From: a virus
Strand: one strand, 5' to 3'
Virus record (IMG/VR): IMGVR_UViG_3300009431_000080
Span: 1-32,494 of that record
DNA: 32,494 nt
A program made the translations under genes and the position numbers. Below, one piece after another: positions 7,916 to 16,487 of the stretch. Within the stretch, counting starts at the first letter, position 1. Each line of letters begins with the position of its first letter. The notes beneath the pieces are model-generated. The model was not told where the DNA came from, ran no database searches, and saw nothing but the letters and a program-made list of their open reading frames with translations.

Positions 7916-7964
7916 TGCTCCTATCACACCATCTGATACTTCGCATCTTCCTTCGCTTGTTCAT
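7866..7964 (-). CDS. Overlapping 32-aa ORF, possible zinc-ribbon gene remnant
   Basis: Starts at an ATG sharing ATGA with the stop of the XhlA-like gene and preceded by a G-rich run. It reads MNKRRKMRSIRWCDRSNG and continues with two more cysteines. RSIRWC matches the zinc-ribbon protein at 7305-7496 because the 21-bp repeat lies here. It overlaps the 51-residue frame, so either it is a decayed duplicate 5' end or both frames are used. Expression is unproven. Confidence 0.3.
   Translation of the reverse strand: MNKRRKMRSIRWCDRSNGFCGRANHCLYFSFY
7924..7944 (-). repeat. 21-bp direct repeat, copy 2
   Basis: Identical to 7469-7489. Here it lies between the XhlA-like gene and the 51-residue membrane gene and is followed by unrelated sequence, so the homology ends abruptly. 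Confidence 0.85.
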
Positions 7965-8182
7965 TTGCCCCCCTTATTGTTTTTGTGTGTTTTATATAAA
8001 GTCCAAACTGATGTGATAAAAGTAGCCGCAATTAACCAAAAGAATCGCATTAACCATGCTACATCTGTTCTTATCTCTCGTATATCAGCCGCCAACTGTC
8101 CCGTCTCTCCATTAAGAATAGCAATATGTTTAGCGTTTTCTTGTGCCATTTGTAAAATAAGTTGTGTAAATTCTTGTTCCAT
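7961..8182 (-). CDS. XhlA-like lysis membrane protein, 73 aa
   Basis: An N-terminal amphipathic helix (MEQEFTQLILQMAQENAKHI ... ADIREIRTDVAWLMR) leads into one membrane span at about residues 46-62 (FFWLIAATFITSVWTLY) and a basic tail (KTHKNNKGGK). This architecture matches haemolysin XhlA and related phage lysis proteins, which work with a holin to release the lysin. It starts two bases before the stop of the 1120-residue fibre-like gene. The family call is by architecture only. Confidence 0.6.
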   Translation of the reverse strand: MEQEFTQLILQMAQENAKHIAILNGETGQLAADIREIRTDVAWLMRFFWLIAATFITSVWTLYKTHKNNKGGK

Positions 8183-8183
8183 A

Positions 8184-11100
8184 TTATGCGATTTGAGCTG
8201 GGACTATCATGTATTCAACAACTACAAGTGCTTTGCCTGCTGCGGCATCGCCATTTGTTCCTGTTACATATACTTCCAATGCCCTGCTTGTAGCGTTAAA
8301 AAGCCAATCATCACCCTCCGAAGCATGACCCTCAACTATTGTTATGTCTGTTCCCGCTACAATACCATCCAAATTTAAGGATTTTAAAAGTGAATCACTA
8401 TCAGCATCATAACCAACAGTAACGGCATCATCATTCGCTGTATCAGTAAATTCTTCTATAACATCAACATGAATCGCTGTGACACATGAATTTGCTGGTA
8501 ATGTTCCAAGTGATGCATTCTTATTATCATCAGCTACCCATACCGCAAGATACCCCTTTACTCCAACTATTGCGCTTAGCGCGCCGCTTCCAATTTCTGC
8601 CATGGTTGTTGATGACCCACCTATTGAAGTTATGAACTGAAGATTAGCTGTTTCTGTTCCATTAGTCGCACTTCCTAAAACTGACCTAATTGTTCCATAG
8701 GTAGTATCTGCATCAGTTGAATCTTGTCCGTTAAAATTAATTGCACCCAAAATATCTCCTTGCGCAGGAGTAGCTTTTAGATGTTCAAGCGTAATAAGCG
8801 GACCAACAGTTCCCGAACTATCTGCATCTGAATTTGTGATTCTTATACCACCACCAGAATCATTGTCAAACCCAACATGAATTTGATAATTAGTATCGGG
8901 CGTAATACTGTATGTCGCCAAATCGCCAGCTTGCAACTGTCCATCAAGCCGAGTAACACCTGCATCTACCCAAATACCCAAATTAGAAGTAGTCGCTCCA
9001 CTAGCACTAAAATATCCAGCAATATTATGACCACTTGTAACATTAGTATTAGTTACGACTGAACTAATACCATAAGCACTATGAAGAAGTTGAGCATTCG
9101 CTCCACTTCTTGTTATTTTCAATACATAACTATTGCTTCCATTGGAGCCCGCAGTAGAAATTGAATCTAGCAACATTCCTGCACCAGACGTCAAAGCATC
9201 TGCACTTATATCTACTACATTACTTGTAGTTACAGAATCACCCACAACCGTTAAAGAGGTAGATGTTGAACCACTTGTTGCCGATAGTGTAGTAAAATCT
9301 CCTGTTCCAGGTGTTCCAGCTCCGATATTAACAACATCAATTGCTCCACTATCAATATCAACATTTGTCATTTCATGATTATTGAAATCAATCTCAACTG
9401 CACCGTCTCCGCCAAAGGTTAGTTTAGCCGCAGAATGTGTCAAAGTTATATCGCCACCATCCCAGTTTATAATTCCACCTGACCCAAAATGTAAATCATT
9501 CAACCCAACTGTTCCAGTTCCAATATCAACTGTTTCATCACCGAACACAATCGCTCCATCAAATCTATTTAATCCAGCATCAGACCAAATTGCATAACTA
9601 GCAGTAAGCGTTGCATTTGCACCAGCTTGAGGAGCATTATCAATATACAATGTTGCAGCAGCAGTAATTGTTGAAGCTCCAACAAAAGCATAAGTAGGGG
9701 CAAGTATTTTTACTTCTCGTTGTGCAGCAATTGCACCAGTTGAAAACTGTTTCGTAGCAGAAAAATCTAGTAATGTTCCAACATGTTCTGTGCCAGTTGT
9801 TAAAATTAAATGGGCACCACCTGTTACAGATAACGCTGAACCTGGCGAAACACCGCCAATTGTCTGTGTAATCGTAGTTGACCCCAATTCACCAACTGAC
9901 ATTACTGTTGCAGCCGCTAATCCAGGATGTGTTCCTCCTAACGTTCCTCCGCCATCAATTATGCAATTTGTTAATCCTTCAGTAAACACAATTGCATTAC
10001 CAGCAGCTCCTTTAGTCAACCATTCAATCACAACTGTATCACCAGCTCCTGCATATGCATGTGCATTCGTGCTTTCACTACCTTCGTTGATAGTCGTTAC
10101 AATATTATCGCAAGTTTCATCCGCATCTGCGCCAATAGTAAAGTGGTCAAGATCGCCAGAACCATCTGCTTTAGCTGTAATAGTTGTTGCATTTAAAACA
10201 AATGTTTCATCTGCTGTTGGAAGACCAGACAAAGTCATTGTCCCTCGTGCTGGTTGATCAACAATAGTAAAATCATAACCACCAAGTCCTACTGCAAGCG
10301 TCATATCTCCGCTATCATGGGTAACTGACCAAAATTCTGAATTAGATTTATCAGGATCTAAATCTGAATGTCCAAATAAAGTTGGACTAGACAACATTGT
10401 ATCGTGGTCAAAATCTTTTCCTGAATTAGCTGCTGAGACAATTACAATACTGTTATTACCATTGCCACTTGTGCCTGTAACAAAATGTAATCCATCATCA
10501 GTTTCTATTCTAAATGCTCCATATTCGTTACCACCTCCAAAAAAGAGACCCTTATTATCTGTTGCGCCAAATACCAATCTATCATCTGCCCAAATTTCAC
10601 CATCTACTTCTAATGCCCCCCCAACCAACAAACTATCTGTTGCTTTAGTTGTGCTATGGCCAGGAGTTGCAGAACTGCCAATTCTTACTGGTCTATCATC
10701 TCCTGAACCTGATTTAGCGCCACCAATTAGATTTAAAAATCCGCCGTTAGTATCGCCTGCTCCTGCGGCATCAGATGCAACAGTTAATCCTACGCCTGCG
10801 CCTGAAGCTGTTGGCACACTAATAGTTAATGCTGTATCTTGTGTGCCAGTAATTTCATCAAACACATTCACAGCATCATCAAAAAAGGAATTTCCATCAA
10901 CTTCTAAAATACCAGTAACCATTAAATCATCACTTGCTGCTAGTGTATGTGAAGTTGTGCCAGCATCACCAATTCGCAAATAATCTCCTGTCGCAGGAAG
11001 GATTGTCGTTTTAGTGCCATCATTTGTAATGCTAAACGCGCGTCTGCCATTGGAGGACACGCCCAACACTCCGTCAGACGCAAGATAAAATCCTGTATCC

Positions 11101-11546
11101 AAATCATTTGTAAATGTAATCGATGGATTATTTACTGTGCCTGCACTAAATTTTACTATGCCAAGAATATCTCCGCTCAAAGTAGTGTCGCCAGTTACGC
11201 TCAAATCACCTCCAACAGTTAAATCTCCCGTTAACGCTTCATCAATCACGATTGTTACGGAACCACTCACACTTAAATCTCCACTTAATGTTGTATCGCC
11301 CGTTACCGCTAATGCGCCACCTACCGACAATGCACCCGTAGTCGTTATGCTGGGGAATGTAGGTGCGCCAACAGAATCAATATATGACAATACCGTGCCA
11401 GCTGAATTCTGCCATTCGGATAAATTCCCCGTTTGACCAGTGTATCCCTGTGCAGTAAACGGTACATGTGTAGTTGATCGTGCGATAAAATCGTATTCAC
11501 CACGACCTATGCCGCCCGACCGCCAGTTATCATGAAATTTTCCCAT
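8184..11546 (-). CDS. Large fibre-like structural protein, 1120 aa
   Basis: The N-terminus (QGYTGQTGNLSEWQNSAGTV, then YIDSVGAPTF) is the short virion-attachment segment widely seen in phage fibre or baseplate proteins. Residues about 70-130 contain repeated units LSVGGALAVTGDTTLSGD and LTVGGDLSVTGDTTLSGD, forming a beta-helix-like repeat. The long middle is Gly/Ala/Thr/Ser-rich. The C-terminal 130 residues (from about MAEIGSGALSAIVGVKGYLA) look like a separate tip or assembly domain. No enzymatic motif is seen. Likely a tail fibre or capsid appendage; it is immediately upstream of the lysis-like cassette. Composition is low-complexity and similar to the 905-residue protein. Confidence 0.75.
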   Translation of the reverse strand: MGKFHDNWRSGGIGRGEYDFIARSTTHVPFTAQGYTGQTGNLSEWQNSAGTVLSYIDSVGAPTFPSITTTGALSVGGALAVTGDTTLSGDLSVSGSVTIVIDEALTGDLTVGGDLSVTGDTTLSGDILGIVKFSAGTVNNPSITFTNDLDTGFYLASDGVLGVSSNGRRAFSITNDGTKTTILPATGDYLRIGDAGTTSHTLAASDDLMVTGILEVDGNSFFDDAVNVFDEITGTQDTALTISVPTASGAGVGLTVASDAAGAGDTNGGFLNLIGGAKSGSGDDRPVRIGSSATPGHSTTKATDSLLVGGALEVDGEIWADDRLVFGATDNKGLFFGGGNEYGAFRIETDDGLHFVTGTSGNGNNSIVIVSAANSGKDFDHDTMLSSPTLFGHSDLDPDKSNSEFWSVTHDSGDMTLAVGLGGYDFTIVDQPARGTMTLSGLPTADETFVLNATTITAKADGSGDLDHFTIGADADETCDNIVTTINEGSESTNAHAYAGAGDTVVIEWLTKGAAGNAIVFTEGLTNCIIDGGGTLGGTHPGLAAATVMSVGELGSTTITQTIGGVSPGSALSVTGGAHLILTTGTEHVGTLLDFSATKQFSTGAIAAQREVKILAPTYAFVGASTITAAATLYIDNAPQAGANATLTASYAIWSDAGLNRFDGAIVFGDETVDIGTGTVGLNDLHFGSGGIINWDGGDITLTHSAAKLTFGGDGAVEIDFNNHEMTNVDIDSGAIDVVNIGAGTPGTGDFTTLSATSGSTSTSLTVVGDSVTTSNVVDISADALTSGAGMLLDSISTAGSNGSNSYVLKITRSGANAQLLHSAYGISSVVTNTNVTSGHNIAGYFSASGATTSNLGIWVDAGVTRLDGQLQAGDLATYSITPDTNYQIHVGFDNDSGGGIRITNSDADSSGTVGPLITLEHLKATPAQGDILGAINFNGQDSTDADTTYGTIRSVLGSATNGTETANLQFITSIGGSSTTMAEIGSGALSAIVGVKGYLAVWVADDNKNASLGTLPANSCVTAIHVDVIEEFTDTANDDAVTVGYDADSDSLLKSLNLDGIVAGTDITIVEGHASEGDDWLFNATSRALEVYVTGTNGDAAAGKALVVVEYMIVPAQIA

Positions 11547-11557
11547 AAAATTAATAA

Positions 11558-12109
11558 TTATTTCTCAAACGTAATGATCACTTTGCCAGTTATTTCAGTT
11601 GCGCTAATATCACACCATATTGAACGCAAGTTACTCACTTGAAAATCCTGTGATTGATTAGCATAAAGCGGAACAGCCACGTCTGTATCAGACGCATTAG
11701 TTGCTGAGTTTGCCAAATAAACCAAGTCATTATTATCTGGATGCGCACGCACGCTAACAATAACTCCGTTGTCAATTTCTTGTCCCATTGCACGTGCAAT
11801 TGCGTCTACTGTTACTGTTGAACCAACTACTTCAGTTGTTAGAACCACGCCTGACCCCAAGGTTAACGTACCTGCCGCAACCGTAACAACTGTATAATCA
11901 CCATCATTATCAGACGATCCTGAGATAGTAATTAAGTCGCCATTCTTAAATCCCTTAGTAATAAAACCCAATCCTGAATCACTAATTACATTAGTGGCAA
12001 ACGAAATTGTTGTAGCGACCATATATCCGCCCAAATGTTCTGGCGTAGCTGCTGTTGTAATTGTATGCACTCGTGAATCAAATGATCCTTTATTTGTCAT
12101 TCTTCCCAT
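11558..12109 (-). CDS. Small structural protein, 183 aa
   Basis: Beta-rich protein with a central motif GFKNGDLITISGSSDNDGDY followed by TVVTVAAGTLTL, a pattern seen in phage virion proteins of unknown exact role. The C-terminal half (VSVRAHPDNNDLVYLANS ... SQDFQVSNLRSIWCDIS) looks like a small beta-sandwich domain, as in fibre or capsid accessory proteins. It sits between two large repeat-rich virion proteins. Starts at ATG 12109 (MGRMTNKGSF); a second in-frame ATG lies three codons later with no better leader. Specific role unknown. Confidence 0.65.
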   Translation of the reverse strand: MGRMTNKGSFDSRVHTITTAATPEHLGGYMVATTISFATNVISDSGLGFITKGFKNGDLITISGSSDNDGDYTVVTVAAGTLTLGSGVVLTTEVVGSTVTVDAIARAMGQEIDNGVIVSVRAHPDNNDLVYLANSATNASDTDVAVPLYANQSQDFQVSNLRSIWCDISATEITGKVIITFEK

Positions 12110-12123
12110 ATTATTTATAATTT

Positions 12124-12196
12124 GTCCCTCTATCCTCCCCCCCAGCAGCGTTGAGCGTGAGACACGCCACTGCTGAGGAGAGAGAAGGGGAAATTA
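12124..12196. other. Long imperfect hairpin between structural genes
   Basis: The core is GCGTG at 12155-12159 with CACGC at 12163-12167, enclosed by CAGCAG at 12143-12148 and CTGCTG at 12170-12175. The flanks are a pyrimidine-rich tract on the left and a purine-rich tract on the right that are largely complementary, extending the stem to about 12124-12196. It fills the gap between the 905- and 183-residue genes. Termination, attenuation or RNA processing is plausible. Confidence 0.6.
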
Positions 12197-12205
12197 GTTA
12201 ATTCC

Positions 12206-14923
12206 CTATGCAACTGTTACGCCGTTCTGACCAACAATATACCAAGCTGCTGCTGTGTACAGTAATGTTACTGCATCGCCAACATCATCAAAAGTAATGT
12301 TTGTTCCGCCAGCCAGGCTTGTTGGAGTTAATGTTCCGTTTCCACCATCCGCTACCATAACAACATATAACACCTGCCCCTCTGTTCCGTTAGCAAGAGT
12401 TAAAGCATCAGCGCCAGTTGTAGTAATCTCATGAATACCGCCTGTCACTGCTACTGCACCTGCGCCACTTGAAACTGTTGTTTCTGAATGTAACACTTTG
12501 CCAACCAGATCAATTGCCCCACTACCGTTCGGAGTTAATGTAATTGCACCATTTGCGCCATCTTCAATAGTAATATTGCCTGTTGTAGTTCCCTGATTAG
12601 TATCAAGAATCAAGTTGTATGCACCGTTACTGGTTACATAGGTGTGTCCACCACCAGACCCAATAACTGCCTCAGCCAATGCTCCGCCCGCTCGCGGATT
12701 AAGCGCCAACATCTGCGTCATTGTGCTATCATGTGCAGCCGCTGAGAAAATCCATCTACCGTCTTCTTGTCCAGCTGTTGCATCCTGAATCTCTGCTTCC
12801 AATCTTGTATATTCAGTTGCTCCATCACCAGCGTCTAAACCGTCGCAAGAAACAAGCAAAATTGCATCGCCAGCTGCTGCACTACCAGTTGATGTATGAG
12901 TAGTGTTAATCTTTACGCCAGTTGCACCAGTGTTTGTGCTATAAAGATCAAGCAAATTAGCTGCTGTTCCAGCAGTAGTCGCCTGAATCACTGCGCCTGT
13001 ACCATCATCGTGGTTAATTCTTACACATACTGGATTGTTTGATGAATCCATGCCTGAATTATCAATCTCAAATGTGTAAGATGTGGCTGCTGCTGGAGTA
13101 CCTGTGTTAACTAATCTCAAAATAGAACTTCCAGCTGCCATGGCGCCCGCTGAATCAAGTGCAAGAACAGCCATATTGTCTGCAATTACTGCGTCAGTAT
13201 GAACAGACGCCACACTTGTTGTAGTCGGATCTGAATCAATTTCTAATGATTTACAATCCTTGCCACCACCAATAATTTCAACCAATGTTGGTTTGTTAGT
13301 ATCAGTACCAGCAAACTCTACTCTCAAAATATTTGAACCAGTAGCAGCTGGTTCACCAGCGTCATGCAAACTCAAAACTGCTTTATTGTCAGCAATTGCA
13401 GCATCTGTATGAAAATATGCTACATCATTTGTTACTGGATCAGCATCAATATGTAATGCTCGAACTTTTTTGCCACCTGCATCAATAAAGATGCCATATG
13501 GCTCATTAGTATCAGTAACAGCCGCAAGATCAAATTCTAACATTCGTGCATCTGCATCAGGTGTGCCAGTGACATCAATTCGCATTACTGTGCCGCCTGC
13601 CGCAATATCACCAGCTGAGGTCAATTGCAATACACCTTTATCAGCTGCAATAACTGCGTCTGAATGGAATAATACAACATCGTATGCTGTTGGATCCGCG
13701 TCAACTTTTAATCCTTCGCGAGTGTCTACGCCACCACAATTAATAAATTGACCAACTGATCCTGCATCTGCTACAACATTCACCACAGTCGCGCCAGCTG
13801 CTGCTGCGCCAGTGAACCGAACATCAAGACCAAATCCAGCTGCGTTAACAACACCGCCAGCATCAATACTCAATACTGCTTCACCTGCCCCAATTGCACC
13901 ACCTGCGTTATCCAAAGTAAGTAAAGTAGCAGTGCCATTAACAGATGAAATAGTTGAAGTATCAGAATCTACGATTACCAAATCACCTAAGCTAATCGTA
14001 ACTGCAGTTGTGCCTGCCGCCTTACCTGCAATTGTGGTTGCACCATCTTCGCCAATTGTAAACACTGACGCGCCAGCGTCTTGTTCCCAACATCTTAGGT
14101 AAGAACCACCATTCAACTCAGAAGCGTCTAATGACAAAGTCACCAAATGACCCGTGCTTAATGTTGCAGAAGTAAAATGAATCGGGCCTTCGTCTGTCGC
14201 ATTACCAAAAGTTGTTACAGTATCATTAGTGAAATTCAACCCGTTTGCCGCATTACTGTTGTCAGTAATTGAAACGGGCCCATCCGAACTAACAAAACCC
14301 AAACTACCAGTAACTATGCCCGCTACTGTCAAAAAACCACTCATTGTAATACCCTCTGCTGCAGTAGACGTATCAACTACCAATAAACCTGACTTGCCAG
14401 CAACATCAATTTCTAATGCTGCACTATCATTGTCTTTCAAGTCCCAATCAATTGCAGTTGCAGTTGATGTAATGTCACCACCTGGCGTAATACCCACACA
14501 AGTAATTGCGCCCGCGCTTGATACATGCCAAGTGTCGCCAGTTCCAATTATATCGTAACCAGCTGTTCCAGTCGTGCTGTTCTCAATGTCAATCATGTTA
14601 CCCGTGCCTGACCCAGTAAGAGTCAATGCAAAAACGTTGTTGGTCGCATGAGAACCAGCTAGCGTTACAGCAGAACCGTCGACTGTAACTGTTGAACCAT
14701 CGTCATACGCATCATTCAACGAATAATTCACAATCGATCCCGCGCTCCCAAGAACGGTCTCAGAACTTCCGTCCCAATACGTTAACTGATCACTTGAATT
14801 TACGTATAATAGATACTCGCTTGAAGATGAGGGTGTATCATTTGTCGTACCAAATCTAAATAATCCTTCCCTCGAGTTTACGTTTCGAGGAGAGGCATAA
14901 TTATAACTATTTATCCATGCCAT
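12206..14923 (-). CDS. Repeat-rich structural protein, 905 aa
   Basis: Virion-like protein directly downstream of the major capsid gene. Residues 1-60 form an attachment-like segment (SSSEYLLYVNSSDQLTYWDG). About residues 404-636 contain three tandem units of 70-85 residues, each starting with L-x-(V/I)-D-(A/S)-D-P and containing (D/H)TDA-I-AD and an ILR or VMRID strand. The C-terminus (from about TEGQVLYVVMVADGGNG to AAWYIVGQNG) matches the small beta domain that ends many phage head-fibre or tail-fibre proteins. No enzyme motif. Probably a head fibre or tail fibre; position beside the capsid gene slightly favours a head appendage. ATG at 14923, no Shine-Dalgarno site. Confidence 0.75.
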   Translation of the reverse strand: MAWINSYNYASPRNVNSREGLFRFGTTNDTPSSSSEYLLYVNSSDQLTYWDGSSETVLGSAGSIVNYSLNDAYDDGSTVTVDGSAVTLAGSHATNNVFALTLTGSGTGNMIDIENSTTGTAGYDIIGTGDTWHVSSAGAITCVGITPGGDITSTATAIDWDLKDNDSAALEIDVAGKSGLLVVDTSTAAEGITMSGFLTVAGIVTGSLGFVSSDGPVSITDNSNAANGLNFTNDTVTTFGNATDEGPIHFTSATLSTGHLVTLSLDASELNGGSYLRCWEQDAGASVFTIGEDGATTIAGKAAGTTAVTISLGDLVIVDSDTSTISSVNGTATLLTLDNAGGAIGAGEAVLSIDAGGVVNAAGFGLDVRFTGAAAAGATVVNVVADAGSVGQFINCGGVDTREGLKVDADPTAYDVVLFHSDAVIAADKGVLQLTSAGDIAAGGTVMRIDVTGTPDADARMLEFDLAAVTDTNEPYGIFIDAGGKKVRALHIDADPVTNDVAYFHTDAAIADNKAVLSLHDAGEPAATGSNILRVEFAGTDTNKPTLVEIIGGGKDCKSLEIDSDPTTTSVASVHTDAVIADNMAVLALDSAGAMAAGSSILRLVNTGTPAAATSYTFEIDNSGMDSSNNPVCVRINHDDGTGAVIQATTAGTAANLLDLYSTNTGATGVKINTTHTSTGSAAAGDAILLVSCDGLDAGDGATEYTRLEAEIQDATAGQEDGRWIFSAAAHDSTMTQMLALNPRAGGALAEAVIGSGGGHTYVTSNGAYNLILDTNQGTTTGNITIEDGANGAITLTPNGSGAIDLVGKVLHSETTVSSGAGAVAVTGGIHEITTTGADALTLANGTEGQVLYVVMVADGGNGTLTPTSLAGGTNITFDDVGDAVTLLYTAAAWYIVGQNGVTVA

Positions 14924-14932
14924 AAATTTCGA

Positions 14933-14988
14933 GCGGGTAACAGGACTCCATATTGGACTATTATAATCCTCAGATACAAGCTACCCGC
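14933..14988. other. Stem-loop upstream of the 905-aa gene
   Basis: GCGGGTA at 14933-14939 pairs with TACCCGC at 14982-14988, and the inner sequence has a further short AGGA/TCCT pairing. On the minus strand it lies 10 bases upstream of the 905-residue gene's ATG. The loop contains TATAAT in the minus direction, but no matching -35 was found. Confidence 0.5.
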
Positions 14989-15002
14989 ACAATTAAAACT
15001 AA

Positions 15003-15029
15003 CTTAATAAATCAGCACCGTTTATTAAG
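15003..15029 (-). terminator. Stem-loop at the capsid gene stop codon
   Basis: CTTAATAAA at 15003-15011 pairs perfectly with TTTATTAAG at 15021-15029. The stem includes the stop codon of the major capsid gene, and on the minus strand it is followed by TTAGTTTTAATT. This could reduce transcription beyond the capsid gene, which must be the most abundant product. Confidence 0.5.
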
Positions 15030-16017
15030 CGTTTGTACCATCTGAACCAAACCATCCTCGATAATCATTATGTCCGAAATCCGCCATTAAACTTGACTTG
15101 TATTGGATTTCATCAGTTTTGTAAACGACGTTAGCCGGAGATAACATAATTGGTTGTGATTCCTTCCATTGTGGTCCGTATGTTAAATTCTTCATTGAAC
15201 TGTCAAACGCATACCAATAAGCATCGTTTGCTAGATACGGAAGCTCAATCAATTTATAACCACCAATTGCTGTGCCGTCATTATCATTACCGCCTGGCAA
15301 TTGATTTCGACTCATCGCACCTGCAATTTCTTTGTATCGGAAAGCAGCGGTGCTACCACGCTTTACAATAATTGTGTCCGGTTTAATATTCATTAAGTTG
15401 CCTTTTGGATCACGTACTAATGACGCTGTGCGTTCTAACGCTTTCAGTGCATCATATTCCATATCCATATTGTAAGTTGTGCCATCATAAACAATATTAT
15501 TATTGTCCGTACCCCCGTCTTCACGGGTTTGTGACGCACTAAATAAAGCAACTGAATTTCCACCAGAAATTGTTTTGGAGTAATTACCTGAATCATCGGT
15601 CACAGTCATGCTTGTTGACCACGCACTGTCCAAGTAAAGCGCGCCCAACGCTTCTCTTTTGCGAACACATGCTAACCGCAATTCTCCAGTAATTTTCTCT
15701 AAGTCACGTTTTTTGATCCCAAATTTCCACATCTGCTCAGTTACAGCAAGCAATTTACTAAACTTTACTTGCGTATAGGTCTTATCAAAATTTTGAATCG
15801 GACTTTCTGACGTAATAACAGCATTCTCAAGTTGTCGAGCTGCTTGCCCCAAACCTGAGATTGAGCTATCTTTCAGATAATAATCCACGACACCACTTTC
15901 AGTGTTAAAGTAGAGTTTATAATCTTCGTCATCAAGATTAGAACTCTTTAACCATAACCTCTGAATCGAAACATCGATCAGATCAGCAGCATCGCCTAAA
16001 GCGAATGGAATACTCAT
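15025..16017 (-). CDS. Major capsid protein, HK97-like
   Basis: A 330-residue protein placed directly after scaffold and decoration candidates, as expected for the major capsid protein. The N-terminal SIQRLWLKSSNLDDEDYK and the long helix-rich segment around residues 95-130 (MWKFGIKKRDLEKITGELRL) are consistent with an HK97 spine helix. A P-domain-like region follows (YDALKALERTASLVRDPKGN, then PDTIIVKRGSTAAFRYKEI), and the C-terminus contains strands ending in YRGWFGSD. Length fits the family's usual range of 300-400 residues. Exact subfamily is not recognised. ATG at 16017; the leader AACAAGAT-ATG has no Shine-Dalgarno site. Confidence 0.8.
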   Translation of the reverse strand: MSIPFALGDAADLIDVSIQRLWLKSSNLDDEDYKLYFNTESGVVDYYLKDSSISGLGQAARQLENAVITSESPIQNFDKTYTQVKFSKLLAVTEQMWKFGIKKRDLEKITGELRLACVRKREALGALYLDSAWSTSMTVTDDSGNYSKTISGGNSVALFSASQTREDGGTDNNNIVYDGTTYNMDMEYDALKALERTASLVRDPKGNLMNIKPDTIIVKRGSTAAFRYKEIAGAMSRNQLPGGNDNDGTAIGGYKLIELPYLANDAYWYAFDSSMKNLTYGPQWKESQPIMLSPANVVYKTDEIQYKSSLMADFGHNDYRGWFGSDGTNA

Positions 16018-16036
16018 ATCTTGTTATGGTTAATTA

Positions 16037-16483
16037 TTAAGCGGCATCAGGGTTGATACCATCACACGTTCCCGCGAATCTAACTAAAATTCTTTTATCA
16101 GCAGCCGCACCAGCTACTCCAACCTGCATAACACACGCTTCTTCAGCCGTGCTATCAGTACCGGAGTTGTTAACTGTGTTTTTGTCAGTCAACACCATCC
16201 GGTCACCATTATGTGAACTATTAGAGTTGTTTGCTGATTCTACTTCCCAAAGCTGTGTATACGGATTTACTGGAATTGCCAAAACAGTCGTATCGCTAGA
16301 TGTTGCAGCTGCAATACAAACGTATTTGCGTTGCCAATGTTCAGAAGCAGAATCTGCTTCTGTCATTGTTGCTACACCAACATCTTGTTCCAATAAATCT
16401 CCAGCTGCTAATGTTAAAGAACTAATAGTTACTTCTTCAGCAGGGGTGTTCAGAATATCTTGAACTAAATTAAACCCAGTCAT
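16037..16483 (-). CDS. Probable capsid decoration protein, 148 aa
   Basis: Small, Ala/Thr/Ser/Val-rich beta protein, located between the scaffold and major capsid genes. This is the classic place for a head decoration (cementing) protein. The opening GFNLVQDILNTPAEEVTISS and the strands around VYGF-like VAIPVNPYTQLWEVE fit a small beta-tulip or beta-barrel fold, but no diagnostic motif is visible. It starts 4 bases after the scaffold stop (TTAATGGGTTAA). Function is inferred from size, composition and synteny. Confidence 0.65.
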   Translation of the reverse strand: MTGFNLVQDILNTPAEEVTISSLTLAAGDLLEQDVGVATMTEADSASEHWQRKYVCIAAATSSDTTVLAIPVNPYTQLWEVESANNSNSSHNGDRMVLTDKNTVNNSGTDSTAEEACVMQVGVAGAAADKRILVRFAGTCDGINPDAA

Positions 16484-16487
16484 AAAA

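Noticed and set aside
9790-10983. Long plus-strand open frames opposite the 1120-aa gene, such as 9790-10257 and 10462-10983
   Set aside because: They mirror the Ala/Thr/Gly-rich codons of the structural gene and have low-complexity Pro/Ala/Val products without ribosome sites.
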